A stretch of DNA of 64,000 nucleotides from Arthrobacter alkaliphilus (lineage in GTDB: Bacteria > Actinomycetota > Actinomycetes > Actinomycetales > Micrococcaceae), in the NCBI RefSeq assembly GCF_021483235.1, contig NZ_JAKEEC010000001.1, positions 248,285 through 312,284 on the forward strand, read 5' to 3'. The notes under the pieces are model-generated. The model made no database searches, was not told where the DNA came from, and saw only the letters and a program-made list of their open reading frames with translations. How positions within the stretch are numbered: position 1 is the first letter of the stretch; the number at the start of each line of letters is the position of its first letter. A program made the position numbers and the translations under genes. Below, one piece after another: positions 34,325 through 45,957 of the stretch.

Positions 34325-34921
34325 CTACTCGGCGGCAGGCGCCTCTTCCGTTTCTGCTGCTGCTGCTTCTTCTTCTTCGACGGCCGGAGCCTCTTCGGAG
34401 ATGTTCACGATGAGCGTCTCGGGGTCGCTCAGCAGGGCTACGCCGCCAGGCAGGACAAGGTCGGAAGCGTGAACGTGCGCTCCGGCCTCGCGGCCTTCGA
34501 TGCTGACCTCGACCGCGGTGGGCAGGTGGGTTGCCTCGGCCTCGAGGGAAACCGTCACGGCTTCCTGGTTGGCGATGGCGCCCGGAGCAACTTCGCCGGT
34601 CACGTGGACGGGGACGTCAACGGTGACCTTTTCGCCCTTGCGGACGGTCAGGAGGTCGATGTGCTCGATGATCTGCTTGATCGGGTCGCGCTGGATGTCC
34701 TTGACCAGGGCCAGGTGGTCCTCGCCGTTGATGTCCAGGGACAGCAGGGCGTTGGGGGTGCGGACGGCCAGGGTGGTGGAGCGGCCCGGAAGGTTGACGT
34801 GGATGGGCTCCGCGCCGTGGCCGTAGATGACGGCGGGGATCTGGCCGGCTGCGCGGGCGCGGCGGGCGAAACCCTTGCCGAATTCGGTGCGCAGTTCTGC
34901 TGCGAGCTTCTGCTCAGACAT
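34325..34921 (-). CDS. rplY: 50S ribosomal protein L25/general stress protein Ctc
   Basis: Binds 5S rRNA in the large ribosomal subunit. The 198-residue product is the long (TL5/Ctc) form: N-terminal L25 domain (ELRTEFGKGFARRARAAGQI, then PAVIYGHG) at about residues 1-90, a C-terminal beta domain at about 95-180, and an acidic Ala/Glu tail that is common in actinobacteria. The ATG at 34921 has AAGGAG six bases upstream; the frame is open further but without a better site. Downstream of prs with a 264-bp spacer, so it may have its own promoter. Confidence 0.96.
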   Translation of the reverse strand: MSEQKLAAELRTEFGKGFARRARAAGQIPAVIYGHGAEPIHVNLPGRSTTLAVRTPNALLSLDINGEDHLALVKDIQRDPIKQIIEHIDLLTVRKGEKVTVDVPVHVTGEVAPGAIANQEAVTVSLEAEATHLPTAVEVSIEGREAGAHVHASDLVLPGGVALLSDPETLIVNISEEAPAVEEEEAAAAETEEAPAAE

Positions 34922-35185
34922 GTGTACTCCTTGATTACTGTGGCGCCGGCGGGTTGCCGGCAAGTCGATCAGCAAGGGCGGAGGTCTGTGGTGACCTTCC
35001 ACGCCCGGCGGAGTTCCGGCCGCTGAGCAGCAGGTTCAATCCGCCTTCGTCGAAGGAGATTCAGACCCAGTCGATAACGGAGACCCGCAATCCTGGTTCA
35101 CGCTTTCGTGCGAACCGGATGTGCTCTCCCTCGCCAAGGTATCCCCAAGAGTCTACCAGTGCCGCGGCAATGGCAGAAAACCAGG
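34922..35185. other. 264-bp spacer between prs and rplY
   Basis: No gene is supported here. It should contain the rplY promoter on the minus strand. No convincing riboswitch, operator or terminator is seen. Confidence 0.4.
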
Positions 35186-36166
35186 CTAGGCCTTGCCGTC
35201 GAAGAGGCTGGTGACGGAACCGTCGTCGAACACTTCACGGATGGCGCGCGCAATCAACGGTGCGATCGAGAGCACCGTGAGCTGCGGGAAGCGCTTGTCG
35301 GCCGGAATGGGCAGGGTGTTGGTGACCACCACCTCGCGGGCACCGGAATCCGCCAGTCGCTGCGCCGCCGGCTCGGAGAACACGGCGTGGGTGCATGCGA
35401 TGATGACATCCTTGGCGCCGGCGTTCTTGAGGACCTGGACAGCGCCGGAGATCGTTCCGCCGGTGTCGATCATGTCGTCGATCAGGACGCAGGTGCGGCC
35501 GTCGATCTGCCCGACGACGGTCTTCGAGACGGCCTGGTTCGGTACGGTGAGGTCGCGGCTCTTGTGGACGAACGCCAAGGGCGCACCGCCAAGCCGCTCG
35601 GCCCACTGTTCCGCGACGCGGACGCGGCCGGTGTCCGGCGAGACAACGGTGATGTTGTCCGCTTCGACCCTCGTGCGGATGTAGTCGGCAAGCAGCGGAA
35701 TGGCCATCAGGTGGTCCACAGGGCCGTCAAAGAACCCCTGGATCTGGGACGTGTGCAGGTCCACTGACATGATGCGGTCCGCGCCGGCGGTCTTGTAGAG
35801 GTCTGCCACCAAGCGGGCGGAAATCGGCTCGCGGCCGCGGCCCTTCTTATCCTGGCGGGCGTACGGGTAGAACGGCGATACCACCGTGATCCGCTTCGCG
35901 GAGGCCCGCTTCAGGGAATCGATCATGATCAACTGCTCCATGAGCCAGTTGTTCAGCGGGGCCGGGTGCGCCTGGATGACGAAGGCATCGGTGCCACGGA
36001 CGCTCTCAGCTGAACGTACGTAGATCTCGCCGTTGGCGAAGTCGTAGGCGTCGATTGGCAGGAGTTCGGTTTCCAACTCCTTGGCGATTTCCTGCGCCAG
36101 CTCGGGGTGTGCCCGTCCGGCGGCGAGAACCAGTTTCTTCTCGCCGTGTGCGGTAATTTCGCTCAT
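35186..36166 (-). CDS. prs: Ribose-phosphate pyrophosphokinase (PRPP synthetase)
   Basis: Makes 5-phosphoribosyl diphosphate from ribose 5-phosphate and ATP for nucleotide, His and Trp synthesis. The 326-residue product is a class I enzyme: flexible-loop region FYPYARQDKKGRGREPIS near residue 98, SVDLHTSQIQGFFDGPVDHL near residue 135 and the PRPP-binding CVLIDDMIDTGGTI near residue 227. The ATG overlaps the glmU stop by four bases, so translation is coupled. Confidence 0.97.
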   Translation of the reverse strand: MSEITAHGEKKLVLAAGRAHPELAQEIAKELETELLPIDAYDFANGEIYVRSAESVRGTDAFVIQAHPAPLNNWLMEQLIMIDSLKRASAKRITVVSPFYPYARQDKKGRGREPISARLVADLYKTAGADRIMSVDLHTSQIQGFFDGPVDHLMAIPLLADYIRTRVEADNITVVSPDTGRVRVAEQWAERLGGAPLAFVHKSRDLTVPNQAVSKTVVGQIDGRTCVLIDDMIDTGGTISGAVQVLKNAGAKDVIIACTHAVFSEPAAQRLADSGAREVVVTNTLPIPADKRFPQLTVLSIAPLIARAIREVFDDGSVTSLFDGKA

Positions 36167-37671
36167 GCCTGTGTGCCCTCTTCTGTGGTTGCCGGAGTAC
36201 TTGAGGAATCGGGGGTGGCAGTGGAGCCGAGCGCGGCTTGCGCAGCCTGCGCCAGTCGGGCCGAGTTGCTGCCCTGGCGGTTGGCGATGACCCAGCCTTC
36301 CGCATTCCGCTGGGGAGCGACACTCAACGTCAGGGCTCCGGCGGGAACGTCCTTGCGGATAATCGCACCGGCGCCGCTGTACGCGCCGTCACCGACCGTT
36401 ACGGGGGCCACGAAGACCGTATTGGAACCGGTACGCACACCCGAGCCGATCACCGTGCGGTGCTTCTTCTCGCCGTCGTAGTTGGCCGTGATGTTGCCGC
36501 AGCCGATGTTGGTGTCCTCGCCGATCTCGGCGTCGCCCGCGTAGCCCAGGTGGGAAAGCTTGGAACCGCGGCCGATGGTCACGTTCTTGGTTTCGTAGAA
36601 CGCGCCGATCTTGCCGGTCTCCCCAAGGACGGTGCCGGGACGCAGGTAGGTGAACGGGCCCACGCTGGCACCCGCGCCGATTGCCGAGCCCGAGCCGTGG
36701 GTGCGGGTCACCTTCGCGCCCTCGCCCACCGACACGTCGGTGAGGGTCGTGTCGGGGCCGACGACGGCGTCGCGCGCCACGGTGGTGGTGCCGTGGAGCT
36801 GGGTGTTCGGCAGGAGGCGGACATCTTCGTCCAAGGTGACAGTGGAGTCGATCCACGTGGTGGCCGGGTCAACGACCGTGACGCCGGAACGCATCCAGGC
36901 TTCGACGATGCGGCGGTTGTGCTCTGCGCCGAGCGCGGCGAGCTGGATACGGTCGTTGGCGCCCTCGACCTGCCAGCGGTCGGCGGTGACCACCGCCGAA
37001 ACCCGGCCTCCGGCGTCGCGCGCCAATTCGAGAACGTCGGTGAGGTACTTTTCCTGCTGGATGTTCTCGGTGGTCACTTTGCGCAGCTGCTCGCGGAGCA
37101 CTTTTGCGTCGAAGGCATAGATGCCGGAGTTGACCTCGCGGATGGAGCGCTCGGCATCGCTCGCGTCTTTGTGCTCGCGGATGCCCAGTACAGTGCCGTC
37201 CTCGGCACGAAGGATGCGGCCATAGCCGTTGGCGTCCTCGAGGACCGCCGTCAGGACCGTCACCGCGTTGCCCTCGGATTCATGCGTGGCAACAAGCTCG
37301 GAGAGGAGGGAACCGGTCAGCAAAGGCACGTCACCGTAGGTGACCACTACCGTGCCGGTGAGTTCCGCCTTCGCATCCAGGGCGTCAAGGGCCACTTCCA
37401 CCGCTCGCCCGGTTCCCGGAATTTCGTCCTGGTCCACGATGACTGCGTCGGGATCGATAAGTTGAATGTGCCCGGCCACGAGGTCCCGTTCGTGGCGGAC
37501 CACGAGGGCCAGCTGCCGGGGATCGATGGAACGTGCTGCGAGGATGGCGTGCGCCACCATGGAGCGTCCGCCGATTTCGTGAAGGATTTTGGGAGTCCGT
37601 GACTTCATGCGCGTACCGGCTCCGGCAGCTAGGACAATTACAGCGGCGGGGCCAGTAGTATCAGGGCTCAC
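36163..37671 (-). CDS. glmU: Bifunctional GlmU: GlcNAc-1-P uridyltransferase / GlcN-1-P acetyltransferase
   Basis: Produces UDP-GlcNAc, precursor of peptidoglycan and of GlcNAc-containing polymers. The 502-residue protein has the N-terminal nucleotidyltransferase signature LAAGAGTRMKSRTPKILH (residues 15-32), GDVPLL near residue 113, and a C-terminal left-handed beta-helix with hexapeptide repeats and the acetyltransferase segment GNITANYDGEKKHRTVIG near residue 398. The C-terminal tail is Ser/Thr/Ala-rich, as is usual for actinobacteria. A GTG start is used with AGGAGAG seven bases upstream. First gene of the glmU-prs operon. Confidence 0.97.
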   Translation of the reverse strand: MSPDTTGPAAVIVLAAGAGTRMKSRTPKILHEIGGRSMVAHAILAARSIDPRQLALVVRHERDLVAGHIQLIDPDAVIVDQDEIPGTGRAVEVALDALDAKAELTGTVVVTYGDVPLLTGSLLSELVATHESEGNAVTVLTAVLEDANGYGRILRAEDGTVLGIREHKDASDAERSIREVNSGIYAFDAKVLREQLRKVTTENIQQEKYLTDVLELARDAGGRVSAVVTADRWQVEGANDRIQLAALGAEHNRRIVEAWMRSGVTVVDPATTWIDSTVTLDEDVRLLPNTQLHGTTTVARDAVVGPDTTLTDVSVGEGAKVTRTHGSGSAIGAGASVGPFTYLRPGTVLGETGKIGAFYETKNVTIGRGSKLSHLGYAGDAEIGEDTNIGCGNITANYDGEKKHRTVIGSGVRTGSNTVFVAPVTVGDGAYSGAGAIIRKDVPAGALTLSVAPQRNAEGWVIANRQGSNSARLAQAAQAALGSTATPDSSSTPATTEEGTQA

Positions 37672-37824
37672 GAAGTCGCTCTCCTTGCTCGGTAACGTCC
37701 GGGCGGACCCGGCTGCGGCATCTGCTTCATCCTACTCTGGCCGATACACAGCCTTCCGCGCAGCCAGTGGACAGCTCGGGAGGGACAGTGCCTTCAGAGG
37801 CGGTGCCGGCAGACCACCGACAAG

Positions 37825-37896
37825 TTCCGCCCATAGGATTCGAACCTATACTCCACGGCTCCAAAGGCCGGGGTGCTGCCGTTACACCAGAGCGGA
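37825..37896 (-). tRNA. tRNA-Gln (anticodon TTG)
   Basis: Minus-strand cloverleaf. Acceptor stem TCCGCTC pairs with GGGCGGA; D-arm GTGTAACGGCAGC; anticodon loop CTTTGGA with anticodon TTG; T-arm TATAGGTTCGAATCCTA; discriminator A; CCA not encoded. The outermost anticodon-stem pair looks mismatched (C-T). It lies between glmU and the divergent TetR gene. Confidence 0.93.
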
Positions 37897-38085
37897 CCGT
37901 GCGCACGCGGCTTTTGCGGACGCAGGGTCCGCGGGCTTCCGGATCGACCGGGTCGCACACACAAGAATCTAGTTTGCCATGACCATTGCGGTGTTCGCGA
38001 CTTGGCGCATCCTCGAGTCCTTCCCGGCGGTAATGACCGGCCCTCCACAGGCCGCTTCGCCCTTGCCGTAAGGCATGATGGATGC

Positions 38086-38772
38086 GTGAGCAACAGCACA
38101 GGAATTCCCCCGCGATCGACGGGTTCCAGGGTGATCAACCACCCGCCTGCAGGCCAGGTTGCCCGTGCCCGGATGACGGCCTCCCAACGCCGCTCCCAGC
38201 TCATCGACATTGGCCGCGGCCTCTTCGCAGCCCGCGGCCTGGATGCCACCACCATCGACGAAGTCGCAGCCGCGGCGGGCGTATCCAAACCTGTGATTTA
38301 CGAGCACTTCGGCTCGAAGGAAGGCCTCTATACGCAGGTTGTGGCGTTCGAATTCCAGATCCTCCTCGACGCCATCAACGAATCCCTCGCCGCCGAAGCC
38401 AAACCCCGCGTCCTCGTTGAACAGGCCGCTCTCGCCCTGCTCGGCTACATCGAAGAGCGGAGCGACGGCTTCCGGATCCTCATGCGCGACGCCCCGCCGT
38501 CGCAGCCCGAAGGCGCCTTCTCCACCCTGCTCTCCCATGTGGCCGATCGCGTGGAAGGCCTGCTCGCCGACGAGTTCTCCCGGCGCGGTTTCAGTGCCGC
38601 CGACGGAGCCATGTACGCCCAGATGCTGGTCGGCATGGTGGCGATGACCGGCAAATGGTGGTTGGACCACCGCGAGCCGGACAAACGCTCAGTAGCCGCC
38701 CACTTGGTCAACCTGGCATGGAATGGCCTGACGGGCCTGCAAAAGGACCCGGAGCTGCGGAGCGAGGCGTAG
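38086..38772 (+). CDS. TetR family transcriptional regulator
   Basis: A 228-residue repressor-type protein. The N-terminal DNA-binding domain reads GLFAARGLDATTIDEVAAAA followed by GVSKPVIYEHFGSKEGLY (about residues 47-85). The C-terminal helical domain would bind an unknown ligand and form the dimer. The GTG at 38086 is chosen; AAGG lies upstream. It stands alone between tRNA-Gln and the repeat array, so no target gene can be suggested from its neighbours. Confidence 0.92.
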   Translation: MSNSTGIPPRSTGSRVINHPPAGQVARARMTASQRRSQLIDIGRGLFAARGLDATTIDEVAAAAGVSKPVIYEHFGSKEGLYTQVVAFEFQILLDAINESLAAEAKPRVLVEQAALALLGYIEERSDGFRILMRDAPPSQPEGAFSTLLSHVADRVEGLLADEFSRRGFSAADGAMYAQMLVGMVAMTGKWWLDHREPDKRSVAAHLVNLAWNGLTGLQKDPELRSEA

Positions 38773-38913
38773 GGCCTGGGTTCGGCCGCCTTGCTTCGCC
38801 TTGGCGCATGTCCGTCGTCGCCTCCGCGTCGCGACGGCCCTTCGCCGTCGCTTAGACACGAGTCATAAGGGCATCTGCGGTCGCTGAGCGGCCTCCGGTG
38901 CCCGATGACTCGC

Positions 38914-40435
38914 GATGAGCTCCTACCCGAAGGCCCGCAGCGCCACTCGTGCCAAGGTTCCGTTCCGGTTCCGACGCGCTATTTTCCTGACGACGCGGAA
39001 AGTTCCTGACGACACCGGAATTCGCGCGTCGAGAGGAATTTTCCGTGTCGAGCGGCCATTTGGGTGTCGAAAACAGCCCACGATCCACCGTGACGCACTC
39101 CTACCTCCACCCCGAACGCCCGCAGCGCCGCTCGTGCCAAAGGTTCGGTTCCGGTTCCGACGCGCTATGTTCCTGGCGACGCGGAAAATTCCTGACGACA
39201 CCGGAATTCGCGCGTCGAGAGGAATTTTCCGTGTCGAGCGGCCATTTGGGTGTCGAAAACAGCCCACGATCCACCGTGACGCACTCCTACCTCCACCCCG
39301 AACGCCCGCAGCGCCGCTCGTGCCAAAGGTTCGGTTCCGGTTCCGACGCGCTATGTTCCTGGCGACGCGGAAAATTCCTGACGACACCGGAATTCGCGCG
39401 TCGAGAGGAATTTTCCGTGTCGAGCGGCCATTTGGGTGTCGAAAACAGCCCACGATCCACCGTGACGCACTCCTACCTCCACCCCGAACGCCCGCAGCGC
39501 CGCTCGTGCCAAAGGTTCGGTTCCGGTTCCGACGCGCTATGTTCCTGGCGACGCGGAAAATTCCTGACGACACCGGAATTCGCGCGTCGAGAGGAATTTT
39601 CCGTGTCGAGCGGCCATTTGGGTGTCGAAAACAGCCCACGATCCACCGTGACGCACTCCTACCTCCACCCCGAACGCCCGCAGCGCCGCTCGTGCCAAAG
39701 GTTCGGTTCCGGTTCCGACGCGCTATGTTCCTGGCGACGCGGAAAATTCCTGACGACACCGGAATTCGCGCGTCGAGAGGAATTTTCCGTGTCGAGCGGC
39801 CATTTGGGTGTCGAAAACAGCCCACGATCCACCGCGACGCGCTCGCACCCCGAAGGCCCGCAGCGCCGCTCGTGCCAAAGGTTCCGTCCGGGTTCCGACG
39901 CGCTATTTTCCTGGCGACACGGAAAGTTCCTGACGACACCGGAATTCGCGCGTCGAGAGGACTTTTCGGTGTCGCCAGCGTATTTCGGTGTCGAAAACAG
40001 CCCCCGATGCGCCGCGATGCGCTCCTACCCGAAGGCCCAAGGTTCCGTCCCGGTTTCGACGCGCTACTTCCCTCGCGACGCGGAATTCGCGCGTCGAGAG
40101 GAATTTTCGGTGTCGCCAGCGTATTTCGGTGTCGAAAACAGCCCACGATGCGCCGCGATGCGCTCCTACCCGAAGGCCAAAGGTTCCGTCCCGGTTTCGA
40201 CGCGCTACTTCCCTCGCGACGCGGAATTCGCGCGTCGAGAGGAATTTTCGGTGTCGCCAGCGTAGTTCGGTGTCGAAAACAGCCCACGAGGCGCCGCGAT
40301 GCGCTCCTACCCGCAGGCCAAAGGTTCCGTCCCGGTTTCGACGCGCTACTTCCCTCGCGACGCGGAATTCGCGCGTCGAGAGGAATTTTCGGTGTCGCCA
40401 GCGTATTTCGGTGTCGAAAAACGAGGCCGCCCCTT
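38914..40435. repeat. Nine-unit tandem repeat array (186-bp and 141-bp units)
   Basis: Nine copies of a core containing CGCGCGTCGAGAGGA. From the CGCTAT landmark, copies start at 38977, 39163, 39349, 39535 and 39721 (period exactly 186 bp), then 39901, 40062, 40203 and 40344 (last three spaced 141 bp). Four consecutive 186-bp units (about 39093-39836) appear identical; outer units are degenerate or shortened. Each unit has smaller, roughly 20-bp-spaced elements with CGACACC/GTGTCG/GCGTCG, and GAATTC sites. Long frames are open on both strands because 186 and 141 are multiples of three, but none looks like a protein, so I call it non-coding. Flanks: 38773-38913 and 40436-40690 show no gene. 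Confidence 0.85.
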
Positions 40436-40690
40436 AGGTGACTTCCCGCCGGAGGCGGTTCTTCCGAAAGGAGCGCATCGCGACGCAACGGGCTAGGAGC
40501 TCGCTCAGCGAGCGATTCGCCCCTTTGCGACGAAGCGTCGTTCCGAGGGCCCCGAAGCGAGCTTGCGAGCTTTGGGAAGGAACCTTCGCGCTAAGCGACG
40601 CGGAAGAGCCGCTTCCGGCACCCAAGGCGACCACACCCCGGCACCTAGGCACCCAAGGCGACACCGCCACGCACACGACGCAGCCCCCGC
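40436..40690. other. 255-bp spacer with short inverted repeats
   Basis: No gene is supported. It contains a perfect small hairpin (GCTCGCT C AGCGAGC, about 40500-40515) and another imperfect one around AAGCGAGCTTGCGAGCTT (about 40555-40572). They lie between the repeat array and the stop of the ABC-F gene and could help terminate its minus-strand transcript. Confidence 0.4.
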
Positions 40691-42529
<1,839 letters not shown>

Positions 42530-42568
42530 TGGGTACTACTTTCTGGTGTGAATGGTCGGGGCGACGTG

Positions 42569-43546
42569 TCAAAGGAGGGTATCGGAGATGATACGGGCAC
42601 CCGGGACGGGTCCGTGCACGGCAAGGGCATTATGTCCAAGGTGCCGAAGGTCCTCGGCGAGCCCCTCGGCCGCCCGCGGGTCGTGGGCAAGCAAAGCCAC
42701 GGTGGGACCGGAGCCGGAAACAATCCCGGCGAGGGCACCGCTGGACTCCCCGATTCCGATGGTGTCCCGCAATTGCGGCGCCAGCTCGATCGAGGCACGC
42801 TGGAGGTCGTTGACGAGGACCTTGCTCAAGGCGTCGGGATTGCCGTCGCGCAGCGCCTGAAGGATCTTGGCATCCACCTCAAGCGGTTCGGGGATGTCGA
42901 CTCCCTCGCTGTTCCGAAGCCTGTCCAAGGTGTGGAATACCTCGGGCGTGGATAGCCCGTAGTCGGCGCAGACCAGGACCCAGTCCATCTGGGCTTTCGC
43001 GAGGGCAGGTGAGAGCTCGTCGCCGACGCCGAGCCCGACGGCGGTGCCTCCGAGGAGCGCGAACGGCACGTCGGCGCCCAATTCAGCTGCGAGGTGGGCC
43101 AGTTCTTCGCGTGACAAACCACTGTCCCAGAGGGCATCGCAGGCCAGGAGTGTCGCCGCGGCGTCGGCCGAGCCTCCGCCCATGCCGCCGGCCACGGGGA
43201 CGCGCTTGGTGATTTCCAGGTGCACGCCGGTGGCGTTCTCCGAGACATCTCTCATGATCGCGGCCGCCTTGTACGCCAGGTTCCGTTCGTCCAGCGGGAT
43301 CTCCGCACCATCGAGGTCCAAGGTGCTTGAGGGGGCGATGCTGACCGTGATGCCGGGCGCGTCGGTGCGCGTGGCGGCTACTTCCTCGTACAGGGACACC
43401 GCGAGATACACGCTGGCCACCGAATGGTAGCCGTCAGGCCGCAAGGGACCGACGTTGAGGGAAACGTTGACCTTGCCGGGCGCACGCACCCGCACGGTCC
43501 GTGCGGCGAAGCGCCCGCGGTTCGCGCTGCGGATGACCCGGCTCAT
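42569..43546 (-). CDS. ispE: 4-diphosphocytidyl-2-C-methyl-D-erythritol kinase
   Basis: GHMP-family kinase of the non-mevalonate isoprenoid pathway: phosphorylates CDP-methylerythritol. The 325-residue product has [20 protein letters not shown] near residue 19, the ATP-binding [18 protein letters not shown] near residue 112 and a C-terminal [10 protein letters not shown]. The ATG overlaps the rsmA stop by four bases, a widely conserved rsmA-ispE pairing. Confidence 0.96.
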   Translation of the reverse strand: MSRVIRSANRGRFAARTVRVRAPGKVNVSLNVGPLRPDGYHSVASVYLAVSLYEEVAATRTDAPGITVSIAPSSTLDLDGAEIPLDERNLAYKAAAIMRDVSENATGVHLEITKRVPVAGGMGGGSADAAATLLACDALWDSGLSREELAHLAAELGADVPFALLGGTAVGLGVGDELSPALAKAQMDWVLVCADYGLSTPEVFHTLDRLRNSEGVDIPEPLEVDAKILQALRDGNPDALSKVLVNDLQRASIELAPQLRDTIGIGESSGALAGIVSGSGPTVALLAHDPRAAEGLAEDLRHLGHNALAVHGPVPGARIISDTLL

Positions 43547-44424
43547 GCGGTCAAGGGGTGGCGCGCCTCGGCGATCCGGATGAACGCGTTGATGTCGAGC
43601 ACCTCTCCGCGGGCAGCCGGATCAACCCCTGCAGCGACGATGAAACGTTCGGCCTCCGCCGCGCTCCCCGCCCACCCCGCAAGCGCTGCGCGCAGGGTCT
43701 TGCGGCGCTGGGCAAATGCGGCGTCGATGACCGCGAAGACTTCTTCGCGGGTTGCGTGGGTTGCCGGCGGCGCGCCGCGGGTGAAGGACACGAGGCCGGA
43801 ATGGATCTTCGGGGCCGGCCAAAAGACATTCATGCCGATCACGCCGGCCTTGCGCATGTGGCCGTACCAGGCGGCCTTGACGGACGGGACCCCGTAGATC
43901 TTGGAGCCCGGGCTTGCGGCCAGCCGGTCCGCCACCTCGTCCTGGACCATGACCAGCCCGTGCTGCAGGCTCGGGAAATGCTGGAGCAGGTGCAGGACCA
44001 CAGGGACCGCCACGTTGTACGGCAGGTTGGCCACGATGGCAGTGGGCTGCACCGGAAGTTCGGTGACCTTCATGGCGTCGGAGAGCACAAGGTGAAAGTC
44101 GTCCGCGGCCTCGGGGCGCCACGTGCGTACCGTCTCCGGCAGCTTGCCGGCCAATACGGGATCGATCTCGACGGCGACGACCGTCTTCGCGGCGTCGAGC
44201 AGGCCGAGGGTCAAGGAACCCAGCCCAGGCCCGACCTCCAGCACGGTTTCCCCGGGATCGATGCCGGCGGCGGAGACGATCCTCCGGATCGTGTTGCCGT
44301 CGATGACGAAGTTCTGGCCCAGGGTCTTTGTGGGGCGGACACCGATTTCCTCGGCGAGCCGGCGGATGTCCGCGGCTCCCAGAAGGGGCGCGACGGCGGC
44401 GGGTTCGGAATTCGGTTCAGTCAC
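43543..44424 (-). CDS. rsmA: 16S rRNA dimethyladenosine transferase RsmA (KsgA)
   Basis: Dimethylates A1518 and A1519 in the 3' end of 16S rRNA during 30S assembly. The 293-residue protein shows [16 protein letters not shown] near residue 36, the SAM-binding [16 protein letters not shown] near residue 60, and the catalytic [17 protein letters not shown] near residue 132. The gene begins just after the rpfB terminator and is coupled to ispE. Confidence 0.97.
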   Translation of the reverse strand: MTEPNSEPAAVAPLLGAADIRRLAEEIGVRPTKTLGQNFVIDGNTIRRIVSAAGIDPGETVLEVGPGLGSLTLGLLDAAKTVVAVEIDPVLAGKLPETVRTWRPEAADDFHLVLSDAMKVTELPVQPTAIVANLPYNVAVPVVLHLLQHFPSLQHGLVMVQDEVADRLAASPGSKIYGVPSVKAAWYGHMRKAGVIGMNVFWPAPKIHSGLVSFTRGAPPATHATREEVFAVIDAAFAQRRKTLRAALAGWAGSAAEAERFIVAAGVDPAARGEVLDINAFIRIAEARHPLTA

Positions 44425-44482
44425 CTAGGTATCGTATCGTCTGAGCGACTGGCGGGAGCGCTCCGGCTCCAGCACGCGAAAA

Positions 44483-44521
44483 GGCCGGGCCCGAAGATTG
44501 AACTGGTCTCCGGACCCGGCC
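44483..44521 (-). terminator. Rho-independent terminator after rpfB
   Basis: Minus-strand stem GGCCGGG...CCCGGCC, with GGTCCGGAGACC forming part of the upper structure, followed by TTTT. It lies just after the rpfB stop and separates rpfB from rsmA. Confidence 0.85.
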
Positions 44522-44536
44522 ACTTTCACTTTTCCC

Positions 44537-45712
44537 TTACCGGGAAGCTGCCCAACCGCAGCCCCACGGAGCCAGGCCGCGCTGCGCGTAGACGCGGTTT
44601 GCGATCTCGATCTGCTGGGCCTTGCTGGCGACGGAGGCGTTGGGGCCGTAGGCGCCGCCACCGGAACCGATCCAGGTCTGGATGTCGAACTGCAGGCCGC
44701 CGTAGTAACCGTTGCCAGTGTTGATGGCCCAGTTCCCGCCGGACTCACACTGGGCGATCTTGTCCCACATCGCCTCGTTCGGCGCGCCGGTAGGTCCGGA
44801 GGCGACAGCCGCGGCGGGGGCCGGCTTCGGGCGTTCCTTGGTTCCGACCGTCACCTTCGCGGGGACCGGTTTGACGGTGACGTCCGAGGAGACCAGGGTC
44901 CGGGAAGCCTCACGGCCATCCACTAGGACGAGCTTGAACGACTTGGTGAGCAGCCCGAGGACACCTTCCTGGGTCACGGTCTTCTGGTCGGTGAACTGTG
45001 AGGGGTCTTCCGTGGTGACCGTCTCGAAGGGGACGTTCTCCGTCTCCGTGGCGGTCTTGCTGGTGTCTACCCGGGAAACCTTGATCACCATGTTCTGGAC
45101 AACTGGAGCCGAGTTGGGCTGCGAAACCCGGTCGTTGGCGCCAAGCGAGACGCCGGCATCGCTGAGCACGGTGCCCACATCGGGCGCCGTGGTGGTCTTG
45201 GAGGAGCTCTGGCCGTCGACGATCAGGCTCACCGTCTTAGGGGTCAGGATCGAAATGTAGGATCCGGACACGGCCAGCTGTGTGTCTTTCGGCTGGGAGA
45301 CGGCGGATGCGCTCGCGACGCCGAGCTCGGAAACGAGGCCTTCGACGTTGGGCGCGGTGGTGTTGACCGTCCGCTGCGCGCCATCGAGGCTGACCGTGAC
45401 GGCCTTGGCCAGGTTGACGTTGATGATGGAACCGTTCTGCACCGAGGCGTCCAACGCCGGGGAAACCCGGTCTTCGGCCTTCAGGTCGACCTTGGCTGCC
45501 TTGACCACTTGGTCAACGGTGTTGCCGAAGGTCTGGACTGAACTCACTTTGCCGTCGACGTTGAGGGTTACCGATTTGTTATTGCCGGTAAAGGCAACCA
45601 CTCCCAGCACCAGTGCAGAAAGCACCAGAAGCTGCGCGCCGACCTTGAGGAAACTGAACTTGCCGCCCGTGGTGAAGAACTTGACCATGTTTGCCCGTAA
45701 CTTTTGGACCAT
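44537..45712 (-). CDS. rpfB: Resuscitation-promoting factor RpfB-type transglycosylase
   Basis: Secreted or membrane-anchored muralytic enzyme that promotes regrowth of dormant actinobacteria. Layout in 391 residues: short cytoplasmic part and signal-anchor helix (about 25-45, [14 protein letters not shown]), three DUF348 repeats (about 47-205), a G5 domain (about 210-290, [20 protein letters not shown]), and a C-terminal Rpf lysozyme-like domain with the catalytic Glu in [10 protein letters not shown] and the closing WGCGW. Starts at ATG 45712 or 45688 are both possible; neither has a strong ribosome binding site. Two palindromes lie upstream. Between tatD and rsmA, the common actinobacterial position. 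Confidence 0.95.
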   Translation of the reverse strand: MVQKLRANMVKFFTTGGKFSFLKVGAQLLVLSALVLGVVAFTGNNKSVTLNVDGKVSSVQTFGNTVDQVVKAAKVDLKAEDRVSPALDASVQNGSIINVNLAKAVTVSLDGAQRTVNTTAPNVEGLVSELGVASASAVSQPKDTQLAVSGSYISILTPKTVSLIVDGQSSSKTTTAPDVGTVLSDAGVSLGANDRVSQPNSAPVVQNMVIKVSRVDTSKTATETENVPFETVTTEDPSQFTDQKTVTQEGVLGLLTKSFKLVLVDGREASRTLVSSDVTVKPVPAKVTVGTKERPKPAPAAAVASGPTGAPNEAMWDKIAQCESGGNWAINTGNGYYGGLQFDIQTWIGSGGGAYGPNASVASKAQQIEIANRVYAQRGLAPWGCGWAASR

Positions 45713-45883
45713 CCGGGCACGGGGAAAAGCGCACAGAAGTCTCCTGCCGCGGTCCCGGGATGCGTGCCGAAGCATGCATGAGGACTGCAGCGGAAGTGGT
45801 GCGCCGCCACACTCAATTCAACGGAAAAAAACCAATTGCGAACGGAGTAAGTTTTCCGAAGGCCTTCCCCGACCCCGGCTACT

Positions 45884-45900
45884 GGTTACCCACTGTAACC
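45884..45900. promoter_or_regulatory. Inverted repeat GGTTAC-N5-GTAACC upstream of rpfB
   Basis: GGTTACCCACTGTAACC: perfect 6-bp arms around five bases, about 170 bp upstream of the rpfB start. The GTTAC/GTAAC half-sites resemble those reported for the MtrA response regulator, which controls rpf genes in other actinobacteria; that link is an inference. Confidence 0.5.
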
Positions 45901-45926
45901 GAAGCGTTATAAAGTGGCCAAGATTT

Positions 45927-45945
45927 TTACATACCGGGTATGTAA
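45927..45945. promoter_or_regulatory. Perfect 19-bp palindrome in the rpfB promoter region
   Basis: TTACATACCGGGTATGTAA: perfect 9-bp arms around one base. On the minus strand a TATAAC box (45906-45911) lies at a distance that would place a -35 element inside this palindrome, so a bound repressor could block rpfB transcription. It starts 18 bases before the tatD stop region ends (45958). Confidence 0.6.
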
Positions 45946-45957
45946 CACGAATTCTTC

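Noticed and set aside
38914..40435. CRISPR array
   Set aside because: Units are 141-186 bp and repeated throughout; there are no short repeats separated by unique spacers and no cas genes.
38915..40488. Long open frames of about 400-520 codons on both strands through the repeat array
   Set aside because: They are open because repeat units of 186 and 141 bp are multiples of three in GC-rich DNA. Several frames are open at once on both strands, none has a ribosome binding site or protein-like composition.
45713..45957. Cyclic di-AMP (ydaO-type) riboswitch upstream of rpfB
   Set aside because: Rpf genes in other actinobacteria can have one, but I could not find its conserved core here; palindromic DNA sites explain the region better.
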